Part shown: positions 18,785 through 29,190 of the stretch, in pieces
Layout of the letters: each line of letters opens with the position of its first letter
How positions within the stretch are numbered: position 1 is the first letter of the stretch
Source of the DNA: Nocardioides sp. B-3
Lineage (GTDB): Bacteria; Actinomycetota; Actinomycetes; Propionibacteriales; Nocardioidaceae
Length of the DNA stretch: 64,000 nucleotides
Assembly: GCF_024703895.1 (NCBI RefSeq)
Contig: NZ_CP087968.1
Coordinates: 2,356,001 to 2,420,000, forward strand
Direction of reading: 5' to 3'
Notes under the pieces: model-generated
Database searches by the model: none
What the model was told of the DNA's origin: nothing
What the model saw: only the letters and a program-made list of their open reading frames with translations
Program-made: the position numbers and the translations under genes

Positions 18785-20281
18785 CCTCCGGCGGGTCCTG
18801 ACGGGGCTCGTCCTCACGGCGGTGTGCCTCACCGTCGGGGTCTCGTCCGGGCTGGCGTTCTTCCTCGGCGACAACCGCACCGTCGTCGTCGCGAGCCACG
18901 ACGCGGTGGTCACCCCCGACCTTCGACGGCTACGTCGCACTGCGGACGGGTCCGCTCCTGCCCGACGTCCGACGACCCACGGGTGGGCCCATCGGCGTCG
19001 ACCTGCTGCTCGGCAAGACCCAGAGCGGACTCCATCGAGGAGCTGTTCTGAGCGCCTACGCGTTCATCGCCGGCGAGCCCGACTCGCAGGTCGCCAAGGT
19101 GACCGACGCCGTGCGCGACATGGCCGTGTCCGCGGCCCTGCGCGGGATCGCGCTCGGCCCGGTGCCGCTGGCGACCCGGTGGCTGCTCGGCCCGCACCGG
19201 CGCGGCCAGCTCTTCCGCGGGGTCCGGACGCGCAAGGGAGTGCTCGGCGCCGTACTCCTGCTGTCGGTGCCGTTGCTCCTGTGGCAGCCCCGGTCGGCGG
19301 ACGAGGACACCCAGGAAGCGCAGGGTGAGTGGGAGCCGCTCGAGACGTTCATGGCGGGCTATCCGGTGCCCGTCGAGGCGGCCGGGATCGAGATCCGCAA
19401 CAGCCCGACCACGGTGCAGACGCAGCGCCTGATCCAGAGCGCCGTCGACACCTATGAGCAGAGCAAGGACTTCTACGACCGGGCCGCCGCCGAGGCCGAG
19501 TCGCTCGACGTGCGCGAGCCGGAGGACGACGAGACCGTTGCGCTGCTGGTCAGCGACCGCCACGACAACATCGGCATGGACCGCGTCGCCCGCGCGGTCG
19601 GGGACCGGGCCGGCGCGACGGTCGTGCTCGACGGTGGCGACGACACCTCGACAGGTCAGCCCCCGGGAGGCGTTCAGCCTCGACTCCCTCGACCGCGCGT
19701 TCGACGACCTCGACCGCTTCGCGGTGGCGGGCAACCACGACCACGGGCCGTTCGTCACGGACTATCTCAAGGACCTCGGGTGGACGATGCTCGGCGAGAC
19801 GCCCGTCGAGGCGCCGTGGGGTGGGTTGCTGCTCGGGGTCGACGACCCGCGCTCGAGCGGGCTCGGCAACTGGCGTGACGAGACCGGGCTGAGCTTCACC
19901 GAGGTCGGCGAGCGGCTGGCCGATGTCGCCTGCGACGGCGACCGGATCTCGACGCTGCTCGTCCACGACGCCAACCTCGGTCGCGAGGCGCTGGACCGCG
20001 GCTGCGTCGACCTCGTCATCGGCGGGCACACACACGTCCAGTCCGGGCCCGACCCGGTGCTGGGGTCCAACGCTCGAGTGGGATACCGGTTCACCAACGG
20101 CACGACCGGCGGTGCGGCGTACGCCATCGCGATCGGCAGCAAGCCGCGCCGCGACGCCGACGTCGCGCTCGTGACCTACCGCGACGAGCGGCCGGTCGGC
20201 ACGCAGTGGGTGCGGTTGCGGACCGACGGGGTCTTCGTGGTCGGGCCGTACGTCGAGCTGGCGCTGGACGACGAGGAGTGA
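18759..20281 (+). CDS. Membrane-anchored metallophosphoesterase
   Basis: Calcineurin-like phosphoesterase. N-terminal transmembrane segment (VLTGLVLTAVCLTVGVSSGL), a second hydrophobic segment (GAVLLLSVPLLLW) at about residue 165, then metal motifs: SDRHDN (DxH), DGGDD, AGNHDH (GNHD), LLVHDAN and GGHTHVQSG (GHxH). About 505 residues. Frame breaks near 18915, 19015 and 19661, the last reading CCCCGG where CCTGG is expected. The start overlaps the end of rlmB by 26 bases. Substrate unknown. Confidence 0.8.
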
Positions 20282-20299
20282 TCGCCCCCGGGGCGATCA
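20279..20299. terminator. Palindromic bidirectional terminator made of both stop codons
   Basis: A perfect 21-base palindrome: TGATCGCCCC, one central C, then GGGGCGATCA. Its first three bases are the TGA of the phosphoesterase gene and its last three are the TGA (other strand) of the acetyltransferase gene. Likely a shared hairpin terminator. Confidence 0.65.
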
Positions 20300-21458
20300 G
20301 AAGTAGTCGCGGACGTGGAGCTGGCGCCCGTCGAGCAGCATGTCGAGGGCGGCGTCCCGGTCGACGGGTCCTGTGAGGAGCCCGGCCATCCGCAGATCGG
20401 CGCAGGACGCGGCGCCGGCATAGAACAGCGCCAGTCCGCGGGGCGCGAAGGTCGGCCCGCCACCGGTGCCCACGACGACCTCGCCCCGGGGTGTCAATGA
20501 CCAGTCTCCATTGATCGTCCCGAGCAGGTCACCGGCGACGGAGAAGTCGATCGAGCGACTCGGCGCCGGGCCCGAGAAGGCACCTGCGACGTCGTGCACG
20601 CGCAGCATGTAGGGATGGCTGGAAACCACGTGCCAGCCGCCGAAGGGCAGCACCAGACGGGCGGAGTCGCGACCGGAGGTGAGCAGTCGGACGTGCCCAG
20701 CGACCGACGCGAACGACGCGAAGACCCGCCACAGGGCGAGGGTGGCGTCGCGGGTGAGGCCGACGAGATCGGCGATCTCGACGGTCGCGCTCGAGTCGTA
20801 ACCGGTGCCGCGGTGCCACGTTGCGTAGCCGACGACCTGCCCGTCCGCCTCCGCGACGGTGACCCCGGTGAAGGCGCCGAGGAAGGCATCGGCGTCGGCG
20901 GGGAAGGATGCGCCCGTGCGGGTCAACGGCCCGTTCTGGGCGGCGGCCCACGTCGCGTAGGTGCGGCGGACGGCATCGAAGTCGGCGGCCACTGCGCGCC
21001 GTGACGGTCGTCGCCTCCGGCTTCGGCACCGACGCCGGGCGCGCGGTCGGGATCTCGACGGCGTCGTAGGAGGAGATGAGCTCGTAGCCGTAGCGCCGGT
21101 AGATGCCCGGTGCTGTCGGGAAGAGCGTCGAGATGACCTCGCCGCGCTCGCGCAGGCCCTCCTCGAGCACGGCCGTCATCAGGTCGTCGAGGAGCCCCGC
21201 TCCCCGGTGCTCAGCCGCGACCGCGACGCTCGCGATGCCGTTGGTCGCGACCTCGCGGCCGTGGAACCACGAGTGGTAGGTCCGCCCGGTCACCTTGGCG
21301 GCCAGCACGTTGCCGGCGAAGGTGCCCCAGTTGTGCCGCCCCGGCGGCGGGTAGTCCGACGGCGGCGGCGTCGGGAAGTCACCGAACGCCTCGCGGCTCA
21401 GGGCCGGGATCTGCGGGAGGTCGCCAGCCTCGAGCGGTCGCGGTGCGCTGCGCGTCAT
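20297..21458 (-). CDS. GNAT N-acetyltransferase, Eis-like
   Basis: Tandem GNAT domains plus a C-terminal sterol-carrier-like domain, as in the Eis family that acetylates amines. N-terminal GNAT: ASVAVAAEHRGAGLLDDLM gives the acetyl-CoA loop (R-x-x-G-x-G/A); FPTAPGIYRRYGYE follows. Second half AEADGQVVGYATWH; the C-terminus (IDFSVAGDLLG, FAPRGLALFYAGAASCADL, stop at DYF) matches the usual Eis end. About 390 residues. Frame break near 21000. Substrate unknown. Confidence 0.82.
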
Positions 21459-21562
21459 GGAAGGAGACTAGAGATCGCGAGCAACCCTCTGCCGGGGTCA
21501 GGCGTCATAGTGGGCAACACGGTGCACTTCTCGGCCACCGACCACCCGTTCAAGGAGATCCC

Positions 21563-22405
21563 ATGACGCGTCGACTGCTCGCTCTCCCCGTGCTCCTCTG
21601 CCCGGCCGCCGCGGCGTTGGTGCCGACGACAGCAGGTGCCGAGTCGGCCGCCGAACGCGAGGTCTCCCGGGTGAACTACCCCGGGACCGGTATCCTCATC
21701 GCCCGTCAGAGCGGCGACCAGCGCAAGCTCGAGGGCACCTCCCGCAGCTTCAAGAAGTTCGTCAAGGCGCGCCTCGAGGTGCTCTTCGAGGACGCCGGCA
21801 GCAAGCCGCGCTGTGCCGCCTCGCCGACGGTGGTCGTCGACCGCTACCACTCCGGCGGGTTCGCGAGTGCAGGCGAGGGTTGGTACGGCAAGTGCCCCTC
21901 GGGCGGCTACGCGGTGATCTACGCGAAGGGCGACGACGGCTGGCAGGAGATCCTCGAAACCCGGGAGGCGCGCTTCTGCCGGGACCTCAGGTGGTGGGGT
22001 GTGCCCCCGTTACGTCGGCGGCCCCACGTGTCTGGCTGAGGACTTCAAGGAGATCGCATACCGCCCCGCGCGGCCACGGACAGCCCGACGGCCAGCGCAC
22101 GACGGGCCTTCTCGGTCTTCGGTGGCGACCCGATCGTGCCCGCCGACGAGGTGCTGTCGCCGGCGGCGGAGGAACAGCTGGCCGCGGTGATCGCGCGCAA
22201 GGGCTACCTCACCCTCGACGCCTGCTTCCGCGCGGGAGACGAGGGTGAGCTGGCGTCCCACCTCGGCGATGCGCCCTACGGCTGCGCCGTCACGGCGACG
22301 TACAAGAGGGACGAACTGGAGTCGATCATGATGCGGATGAACGACGACTTCGTGGTCACGGAGCTCGTCACGTTCCGGGAGACCGCTAGTCGTCGGCCGT
22401 GGTGA
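21563..22405 (+). CDS. Secreted protein of unknown function
   Basis: I do not recognise a family. A clear signal peptide (RRLLALPVLLCPAAAALV, cleavage near TTAGAESA) is followed by about 250 residues containing at least four cysteines (PRCAAS, GKCPS, RFCRD, DACFRAG). Two frame breaks near 21995 and 22065 move the frame out and back; the C-terminal part (VFGGDPIVPADEVLSPAAE) is clean. The end overlaps the convergent DUF4032 gene by 20 bases. Expression in this frame is supported by the signal peptide and by the frame restoring itself. Confidence 0.6.
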
Positions 22406-23596
22406 TCAGCTCGTTGGGCTTGGTGGCGAGCACGGTGTCGATGTAGTCGCGCGCCGTGTCGAAGATCCCGACCTCCTCATCCGACTTCTCGGAGAGGTAC
22501 CACCGGTGCACGAGGATCTCGTGGAAGACCTCGGCGGGCTCGAGCTTGCCGCGGGCGTCGGGCGGGATCATCCGCATGATCGGCTCGTAGACCTCGGTCA
22601 GCCACTTGTTGGCGACCGGTGCTTGTCCTCGCGGCCCGGGTCGAAGTGTGCGGTGTAGGCCGCCGGGTCGTTCAGCAACCGCCGGGCCCGGGCGTCCTCG
22701 ACGTTCATGCCGGTGAGTGACTGCAGCTCGCGACGGTGGTGACCGAGCTCGACGACCTTCGGCTGGATCCGCACCCGGTCGCCGTCGAAGTCGGTGACGA
22801 TGTCGAGCTCGTCGACGTCGAAGCCGAGGTCGTTGAGGCGCTCGATCCGGCTCTCGATGCGCCACATCTCGGTCGCGCTGAACGCCTCCTCGTCCGTGAG
22901 CTCGGCCCACAGTGCGCCGTACTGCTCACGAAGTCGGGTGATGATCGCGAACCCGTCGACCTCGGTGCCGACGGCGCCGCTGGCTCGGAGGTCCATCAGC
23001 TCGGCGAAGATGTTCTCGGTGCCGATCGTGATGTCGTGCTCGCGCATCCGCTCGCTGACTCGGTCGTGGAGCTCGCCGGTCTCGGCGTCGACGAGATAGG
23101 CCGAGAAGCCGCCGGCGCTGCGCCGGAAGAGCACGTTGGACAGCGACACGTCGCCCCAGTAGAAGCCGGCGAGGTGGAGCCGGACCGGGAGCACGACGAT
23201 CGCGTCGATCAGGCTCGGCAGGTTGTCCGCCGTCATGCCGTGCGCGAAGAGGCTGCGATAAGGGAGCGAGAAGCGCAGGTGCTCGGTGATCAACGTGGCC
23301 GGCAGCTCCTCACCGGCCCGGTCGACCCGCCCGGAGACCACACCTTGCGGAACGACCGCGGGCAGACCCTCGCGTTGGAGGTCGCGCAGCAGGCGGTATT
23401 CGCGGAACGCGATCGACTCCTGTGTCTCCTTGATCGCATACGTCCGGTCCTTGAGCCGCACGATGCGCACGATGTGGCGCGACAGGCCGCGCGGCAGCGG
23501 CACGACGTAGTCGTCGGTCCACTCGTCGAGCGGGGTCGACCACGGCAGGGTGACGATCGCCGGGTCGGGCCGGCTCGCGACGATGCGCAAGGCCAT
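22386..23596 (-). CDS. DUF4032 / lipopolysaccharide-kinase-like protein
   Basis: About 400 residues. N-terminal half is kinase-like: KDRTYAIKETQES (Lys of an ATP site), a helix EYRLLRDLQREGLP, and GFYWGDVSLSNVLF resembling the catalytic loop (WGDVSxxN) of Kdo/WaaP-type kinases, then AYLVDAETGE. The C-terminal DUF4032 region includes LTGMNVEDARARRLLNDPAAY and LVHRWYLSE. One frame break near 22620. The biological role is unknown; the phosphotransfer role is inferred from motifs. Confidence 0.75.
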
Positions 23597-23750
23597 GGTG
23601 GGCAACCTACTCCCGGCGCGGCGCCCAACAACCTCCTCGGCTTCACGCACGAGCCATCGCGTGTTTCCGGATTGCGGGTCTAGTGTCCCTACTCTCAGCG
23701 CGGCCCGCCGCCCGGTCGGGTCGATCACCGTGTCGGAAGGTTTCATCTCC

Positions 23751-24876
23751 ATGAAGCATGAACGTGTTCTGGCAGCGCTCGCCAGCGCTGCAACTGTGCT
23801 GGCCCCGGCAGCCTGCGCAGCCCCCGAGAAGGAGGTCGACACCACCACGGAGAGCGGCGTCGACGCTGCTGCGGCCACGTCGACCGAGGACTTCGGCGGC
23901 ATGGACGAACTGGTCAAGGCCGCCCAGGAAGAGGGTGAGCTCAACGTCATCGCGCTGCCCCCGGACTGGGCCAACTACGGCGAGATGATCGCGACCTTCG
24001 AGGAGAAGTACGACATCGAGGTCAACTCCGACCAGCCCGACGGCGCCAGCCAGGACGAGATCAACGCCGCGAACGATCTCGCCGGCACGGACAAGGCCCC
24101 GGACGTCTTCGACCTCGGTCAGTCCGTGGCGCTCGCCAACACCGACATGTTCGCGCCCTACAAGGTCGAGACGTTCGACGAGATCCCGGCGGAGTTCAAG
24201 GACGCCAATGGCGCCCGGGTCAACGACTACGGCGGCTACATGTCGATCGGCTACGACTCGGCCAAGGTGCCCGACGTGACGTCGCTGGCAGACCTGCTCA
24301 AGCCCGAGTACAAGGGGGCCGTCGCGCTCAACGGCGACCCGACCCGGAGCCGGCGCGGCCTTCAGCGGCGTCATGATGGCTGCGATCGCCAACGGCGGCT
24401 CCGCCGACGACATCTCCGCCGGCGTGGACTTCTTCGGGGAGCTGAAGAAGGCCGGCAACTTCCTGCCCGTCGACCCTGACTCCGGGACGATCGAGTCCGG
24501 CGCGACGCCGGTCGTCATCGACTGGGACTACCCGGGTGCCGCGGCGGCTGCGAACGTGTCGACTCGGAAGACGGTGGTGCCCGAGGAAGCGGTCGTCGCC
24601 GGCTACTACTTTCAGGCGATCAACGCGGACGCGCCGCACCCCGCGGCCGCGCGCCTGTGGCAGGAGTTCCTCTACAGCGACGAGGGCCAGAACCTGTGGC
24701 TGGAAGGCGGCGCCCGACCCGTCCGTGGCGACGCCATGGCCGAGGCCGGCACCATCGACGCCGACCTGTGGGGCGCACTGCCCGAGGTGAGCGGGACGCC
24801 GGTCATCCCGACCGATCCCCAGACGACCAAGGCCGGCGAGTACCTCGCCAGCAACTGGTCGAAGGTCATCAGCTGA
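23751..24876 (+). CDS. ABC transporter substrate-binding lipoprotein
   Basis: First gene of a four-gene importer operon. Lipoprotein-like N-terminus (LAALASAATVLAPAACAAP) with Cys near residue 20, then a periplasmic-binding fold of the spermidine/iron/thiamine type (GELNVIALPPDWANYGEMI, APDVFDLGQS, VVIDWDYPG, LYSDEGQNLWLEGGARPVR). About 375 residues. A frame break near 24350. ATG at 23751 follows an AAGG-type ribosome site. Ligand not predictable. Confidence 0.85.
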
Positions 24877-25749
24877 GCACGACCACTGCCGCCGCGCAGG
24901 TACCGGCCGACGGATCTCTGTCGGTCGGTACCTCGCGCTGCTGCTGTTCTTCGGTTTCCTCACGGTCTTCCTCCCGGTCCCGACCGTCACGGTGATCATC
25001 GGGGCGTTCCAGGACGGTGAGACCGGCGGCTTCACGATGGGCAACATCGAGGCGCTGCGTTCGCCGGCGGCGCTGGACACGTTGCGCAAGAGCGTCCTGC
25101 TGGCCGGCAGCACCGCCCTGCTCGGCGGTGTCCTCGGCGCGGTCCTGTCCTACCTCATCGTCTCGCTGGGGGAGCGGAGTGTGCTGCGTCGAGCCACGCT
25201 GTCGCTGGCGGGTGTGCTCGCCCAGTTCGGTGGCGTCACCCCGGCCTTCGCCCGGATCTCGCTGCTCGGCTTCTCAGGCCTGCTCACCGAGGCGCTCGGC
25301 GGCTGGGTCTACGGCTCCGGCTGGCTCTACGGCCTGAACGGCCTGATCGTGGTCTACACCTACTTCCAGGTGCCCCTGATGGTCATCGTCTTCACCCCCG
25401 CGATCGAGGGCCTTCGCCCGCAGCTCAGGGAGGCAGCCGTGAACCTCGGCGCAACCCCCTGCAGTACTGGCGGATGGTCGGGATCCCGCTGCTCACGCCG
25501 GCGTTCCTCGGGTCGGTGCTGCTGCTGTTCGCCAACGTGCGTGCGCGGCCTACGCCACGGCCGCCGTCCCGGTCAGCCGGGGGCAACCCGATCGTCCCGC
25601 TGCTGATCCGCTCGGCGCTGACCAGCGAGGTGTTGCTCGGCCAGCAGAACCTCGGGTTCGCCCTCGCCACCGAGATGATCGTGGTGGTGTCCATCGTGAT
25701 GGGCCTCTACGCGCTCCTGCTACGCCGTACCTCGAAGTGGCTGCGATGA
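24873..25749 (+). CDS. ABC transporter permease (first)
   Basis: Inner-membrane subunit with six predicted helices (YLALLLFFGFLTVFLP, VLLAGSTALLGGVLGAVLSY). The EAA loop is around LREAAVNLGATP..YWRMVGIPLL. Frame breaks near 24920 and 25460. No ATG or GTG fits; CTG at 24873, overlapping the substrate-binding gene's TGA, is the most consistent start. It ends overlapping permease 2. Confidence 0.82.
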
Positions 25750-26543
25750 ACACCGGCCGAGGTTTCCGCATCGTGCGGGGGGTGCTGCTCGCCCTGTTCG
25801 GTGTCTACTTCTTCCTGCCGCTGGTCTCGATGGCCAACTACAGCGTCCGGGGCAAGGGCCCGCTGGAGGGCGAGATCACCTTCCACTACTACGCCGAGCT
25901 CGTGCGCAACGAGGACCTGCGCAGCGCCATCATCTCCTCGCTGCTGCTCGCGGTGCTGACCGTCGTGCTGATGGTGGTCCTGCTCGTGCCGACGATGATC
26001 TGGGTGCGACTTCGGGTGCCCGGGGTCTCCCGGCTCGTGGAGTTCCTCTGCCTGCTGCCGTTGACCGTGCCACCGCTGGTGATCGTGGTCGGCATCTCCA
26101 ACGTCTACACACGGGTGAACTACCTGCTCGGCGACTCGCCCCACGTGCTGGCTCTGGCCTACGTCATTCTTGTTCTGCCCTACTCCTACCGGTCCATCGA
26201 CTCCGCCCTCCGGGCCATCGACGTGACCACGCTGGCCGAGGCCGCGCGGTCGCTGGGCGCCGGATGGCTCACGGTCATCACCCGGGTCGTGATGCCCAAC
26301 ATCGTCAGCGGCGTGCTGGGGGCGGCGTTCATCGCCATCGCGCTGGTGCTGGGTGAGTACGTCTTCGCGTCGCTGCTGCACTACGACACGATGCCCGTGG
26401 CGCTCGCCGCCATCTACAAGTCCGAGACCTCGACGGCGATCGCCGGCGCGTTCGCCTCGATCGTGCTCATCTCGCTGCTCCTGCTCGCCCTGTCGTACTT
26501 CAACCGCCACAAGTCCACCGACCTCGCAGGAGTGAGCGAATGA
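25746..26543 (+). CDS. ABC transporter permease (second)
   Basis: Six hydrophobic helices (GVLLALFGVYFFLPLVSMA; SSLLLAVLTVVLMVVLLVP) and an EAA motif LAEAARSLGAGWLTVITRVVMP that contacts the ATPase. It has 266 residues, intact. ATG at 25746 overlaps the previous stop and the stop overlaps the ATPase start, showing translational coupling through the operon. Confidence 0.88.
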   Translation: MNTGRGFRIVRGVLLALFGVYFFLPLVSMANYSVRGKGPLEGEITFHYYAELVRNEDLRSAIISSLLLAVLTVVLMVVLLVPTMIWVRLRVPGVSRLVEFLCLLPLTVPPLVIVVGISNVYTRVNYLLGDSPHVLALAYVILVLPYSYRSIDSALRAIDVTTLAEAARSLGAGWLTVITRVVMPNIVSGVLGAAFIAIALVLGEYVFASLLHYDTMPVALAAIYKSETSTAIAGAFASIVLISLLLLALSYFNRHKSTDLAGVSE

Positions 26544-27595
26544 CGAGCACGACAACCGAGACCGGGCTGGCCGTCGAGCTGACGGACCTGTCCCGGGTCT
26601 ACGGCTCGGTCCGCGCGCTCGACGGGCTCACGCTGCACCTCGAGCCGGGAGAGCTGGTCGCGTTGCTCGGCCCGTCCGGCTGCGGCAAGACCACGGCCCT
26701 GCGCATCCTCGCTGGCTCGGACACCGCCACCTCCGGGACCGTGTCGGTGGGTGGGCGCGAGATCACGCGCGTGCCGGCGAACAAGCGCGACATGGGCATG
26801 GTGTTCCGGGCGTACAGCCTCTTCCCGCACCTCACGGTCGCCGACAACGTCGCCTTCGGCCTGCGCCTGCGAGGTTCCAGCGCGACGGCGCGACGGGCGC
26901 GGGCGCTGGAGATGCTCGAGCTCGTCGGCCCGGGCCAGCACGCCTCGCGCTATGCCGCCGAGCTCTCCGGTGGTCAGCAGCAGCGCGTCGCCCCGGCGCG
27001 TGCCCCGGCCATCGAACCGTCGGTGCTGCTGCTCGACGAGCCGCTGTCCGCGCTCGACGCGAAGGTGCGCGTCCAGCTGCGCGACGAGATCCGGCGGATC
27101 CAGCTGTCCGTGGGCACCACCACCCTCTTCGTCACGCACGACCGGGAGGAAGCCCTCGCCGTCGCCGACCGCGTCGGCGTCATGAACGCCGGTCGCCTCG
27201 AACAGATCGCGCCGCCCGCCGAGCTCTACGAGCGCCCCGCGACTCCCTTCGTCGCGTCCTTCGTCGGGCTGCACAACAAGCTCGCCGCAACCGTGTCCTC
27301 CGGCGTCGCATCCGTGCTGGGGGCCTCGGTCCCGACGGTCTCCGGCTCCATCTCGTCGGGGTCCGGCGTCGCGATGGTACGGCCGGAGTCGGTGTCCGTC
27401 TCTCCGTCCTCCGCGGGCAACGCATCCGTCGTGTCGGTCGGCTTCCTCGGCCCGATCTCTCGGGTACATCTCCTGACGGCCGGGGGTGAGCCGCTGATGG
27501 CGCAGCTTCCCTCCGCCCTCGCCGTCGGCCTCGCGCCCGACGACCGGGTGTCCGTGACGATCGCGCCGACCCCGGTGCTGGTTGTCCACAGCTGA
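26540..27595 (+). CDS. ABC transporter ATP-binding protein (PotA-like)
   Basis: Energises the importer. Walker A GPSGCGKTT, signature LSGGQQQRV, Walker B VLLLDEPLSALD, H-loop FVTHDREEA, and a C-terminal TOBE domain (residues about 270-350). The Q-loop reads VFRAYSLFPH where the family has VFQAYSLFPH, and the signature helix reads VAPARAPAIEP where VALARALAIEP is universal. All three changes sit where CCAGG or CCTGG would be expected (26806-26810, 26992-26996, 27004-27008), so I read them as base-call errors, not a dead enzyme. Confidence 0.9.
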   Translation: MTSTTTETGLAVELTDLSRVYGSVRALDGLTLHLEPGELVALLGPSGCGKTTALRILAGSDTATSGTVSVGGREITRVPANKRDMGMVFRAYSLFPHLTVADNVAFGLRLRGSSATARRARALEMLELVGPGQHASRYAAELSGGQQQRVAPARAPAIEPSVLLLDEPLSALDAKVRVQLRDEIRRIQLSVGTTTLFVTHDREEALAVADRVGVMNAGRLEQIAPPAELYERPATPFVASFVGLHNKLAATVSSGVASVLGASVPTVSGSISSGSGVAMVRPESVSVSPSSAGNASVVSVGFLGPISRVHLLTAGGEPLMAQLPSALAVGLAPDDRVSVTIAPTPVLVVHS

Positions 27596-27691
27596 CCTGC
27601 TTGGCGTTGGCGGCTCGCAGATCAGCCGCCTATTCTCGGACCGGCGGTTTCATCGGGGGCCCGCCGTCCGGGTCTCGGGAAGGACCACTTC

Positions 27692-28265
27692 ATGGTCGTA
27701 CGCCGCCTGCTCGCCACCACCGTCACGGTGCCGCTGCTCCTCGTTGCCGCGTGCAACGGCGACGAGCCCACGCCGCAGACGCCCACACCCACGGCGTCGT
27801 CGTCGACGTCCACACCCACCCCGACGGTTGATCCGCTCGCGATCCCTGTCGAGGCGACGAAGCCGACCAAAGCGGGGGCCGAGGCGCTGATCCGGCACTT
27901 CTGGGACATGGTGAATCACCCGGTGGAGACGGGTGACGCAGCACCCGTGCGCAAGTTGTACGGCCGTGGCTGCGACTTCTGTGCTGCCGGGGTGGACTTC
28001 TACGAGTCAATTCTCAAGCAGGGCCACACCATCAAGGGTGGGCGTGAGTCGGTCGTCAGCATCAGCGCCGAGATGCTTGGTTCGCTCCGGGGGTGAGAAG
28101 GACGTCTACGCCGAAGTCACCATCGATTCGACGGCACAGGTGGAACGTGACGGGCAGGGCAAGGTCGTCAATAGGTTCCCCGGTGGATCCAGTGTGAAGG
28201 GATTCTTCCTCACTTTCCAGACCGGGCAATGGAGCATCACGAACGTAGAGGACCCGGAATCATGA
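27692..28265 (+). CDS. DUF6318-type lipoprotein
   Basis: Lipobox LLVAAC at residues 16-21, a Pro/Thr/Ser-rich linker (about residues 25-55), then a domain resembling DUF6318 (ALIRHFWDMVNHPVETGD, LYGRGCDFCAAGVDFYES). About 190 residues. One frame break near 28090. The ATG at 27692 has GGGAAGGA upstream. It overlaps the next gene by ATGA. An exported, membrane-anchored protein of unknown role. Confidence 0.75.
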
Positions 28266-29128
28266 TCAGGTCTGCCCTGCGCACGCTGGTCGTCGTCTTT
28301 GCTTGCGCAGGTCTGACACTCCCGGTCGCTCCTCCGGCCATTGCATCAACTGTCACGTGTCCTGACGGCACGGTGTTCACCGTTGGGGCCACGGACAACG
28401 CCTTCACGATCAGGGCCTTGTGCGCCGATCACCAACAGCCGGTGCCGACGCCATCCGCCGAGCCGGCGACTGACACCACCTCGGAGTCCCAAGGCACGTG
28501 GGTCTACGACGGCCCTGTGTGCGACAACGCCGGGATCTGCGCCTCAACTCTCCTGTGTGCAGATGGCACGCCCATGACCAAGTACTACTTCTTGGGTGCA
28601 GACGGAGTTCGGGGCGCGACGAGAGTGATCTGTCCCGGCGACCCCGATGATCCGGGCCCTGCGATCACACCTCCCACGCCGGGCCAGATCTTCTCAGCCT
28701 TCAAGGAGGTGGCACCGACTGAGGCGACGCTGAGTGTCCAGCCGCCCGGCGGCCAGACCCCGGTCAACTTCGAGACCATCTTCTCGACGGTCGCGGAGCC
28801 GTTCAGCACTGGCAAGAAGGAGCTGACCAAGGGCTTCACGGTCCAGTTCGACGTCTACCCCACGGCCTTCACCCGGAAGTTCGGCGACGGAACTGAGCTC
28901 AGCACCGACTGGTCCGGCGAACCATGGGCCGAGGGCAAGGACGTCTCCGAGCTGATCAATCACGTCTACACCTCGACCAAGCCCGTGAAGGCGTCAGTGA
29001 CCGTGACGTGGGGCGCCGACGTCCGGCTCAACGACGGCGCGCCGACCACGGTGGACGGCACGGTCAACGTGGGCTCGCCCGTCGTGCCGCTCGAGATCCT
29101 CGAGGCGAAGCCGAAGTTGGTCGAGTAG
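28262..29128 (+). CDS. Secreted PKD-like domain protein of unknown function
   Basis: Signal peptide (RTLVVVFACAGLTLPVAPPAIAS), a Cys-containing N-terminal part (TCPDGTVFTVG, GPVCDNAGICASTLLC), a Pro-rich linker, and a C-terminal Ig-like/PKD-type domain (KFGDGTELSTDWSGEP, INHVYTSTKPVKASVTVTWG). It has 288 residues, intact. Co-translated with the DUF6318 lipoprotein, suggesting the two act together at the cell surface. Base composition looks somewhat less GC-rich than its neighbours. Confidence 0.7.
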   Translation: MIRSALRTLVVVFACAGLTLPVAPPAIASTVTCPDGTVFTVGATDNAFTIRALCADHQQPVPTPSAEPATDTTSESQGTWVYDGPVCDNAGICASTLLCADGTPMTKYYFLGADGVRGATRVICPGDPDDPGPAITPPTPGQIFSAFKEVAPTEATLSVQPPGGQTPVNFETIFSTVAEPFSTGKKELTKGFTVQFDVYPTAFTRKFGDGTELSTDWSGEPWAEGKDVSELINHVYTSTKPVKASVTVTWGADVRLNDGAPTTVDGTVNVGSPVVPLEILEAKPKLVE

Positions 29129-29190
29129 GGGCGCCCGGACGTGCCTGTGACGCCGCAGGGTGTTCGTCTGCGGGGTGTGGGGCGGTGTGG

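Noticed and set aside
26540..27595. Catalytically dead ABC ATPase because the Q-loop Gln is Arg
   Set aside because: The change lies at CCGGG where CCAGG is expected, and two further Leu-to-Pro changes in the same gene follow the same error pattern.
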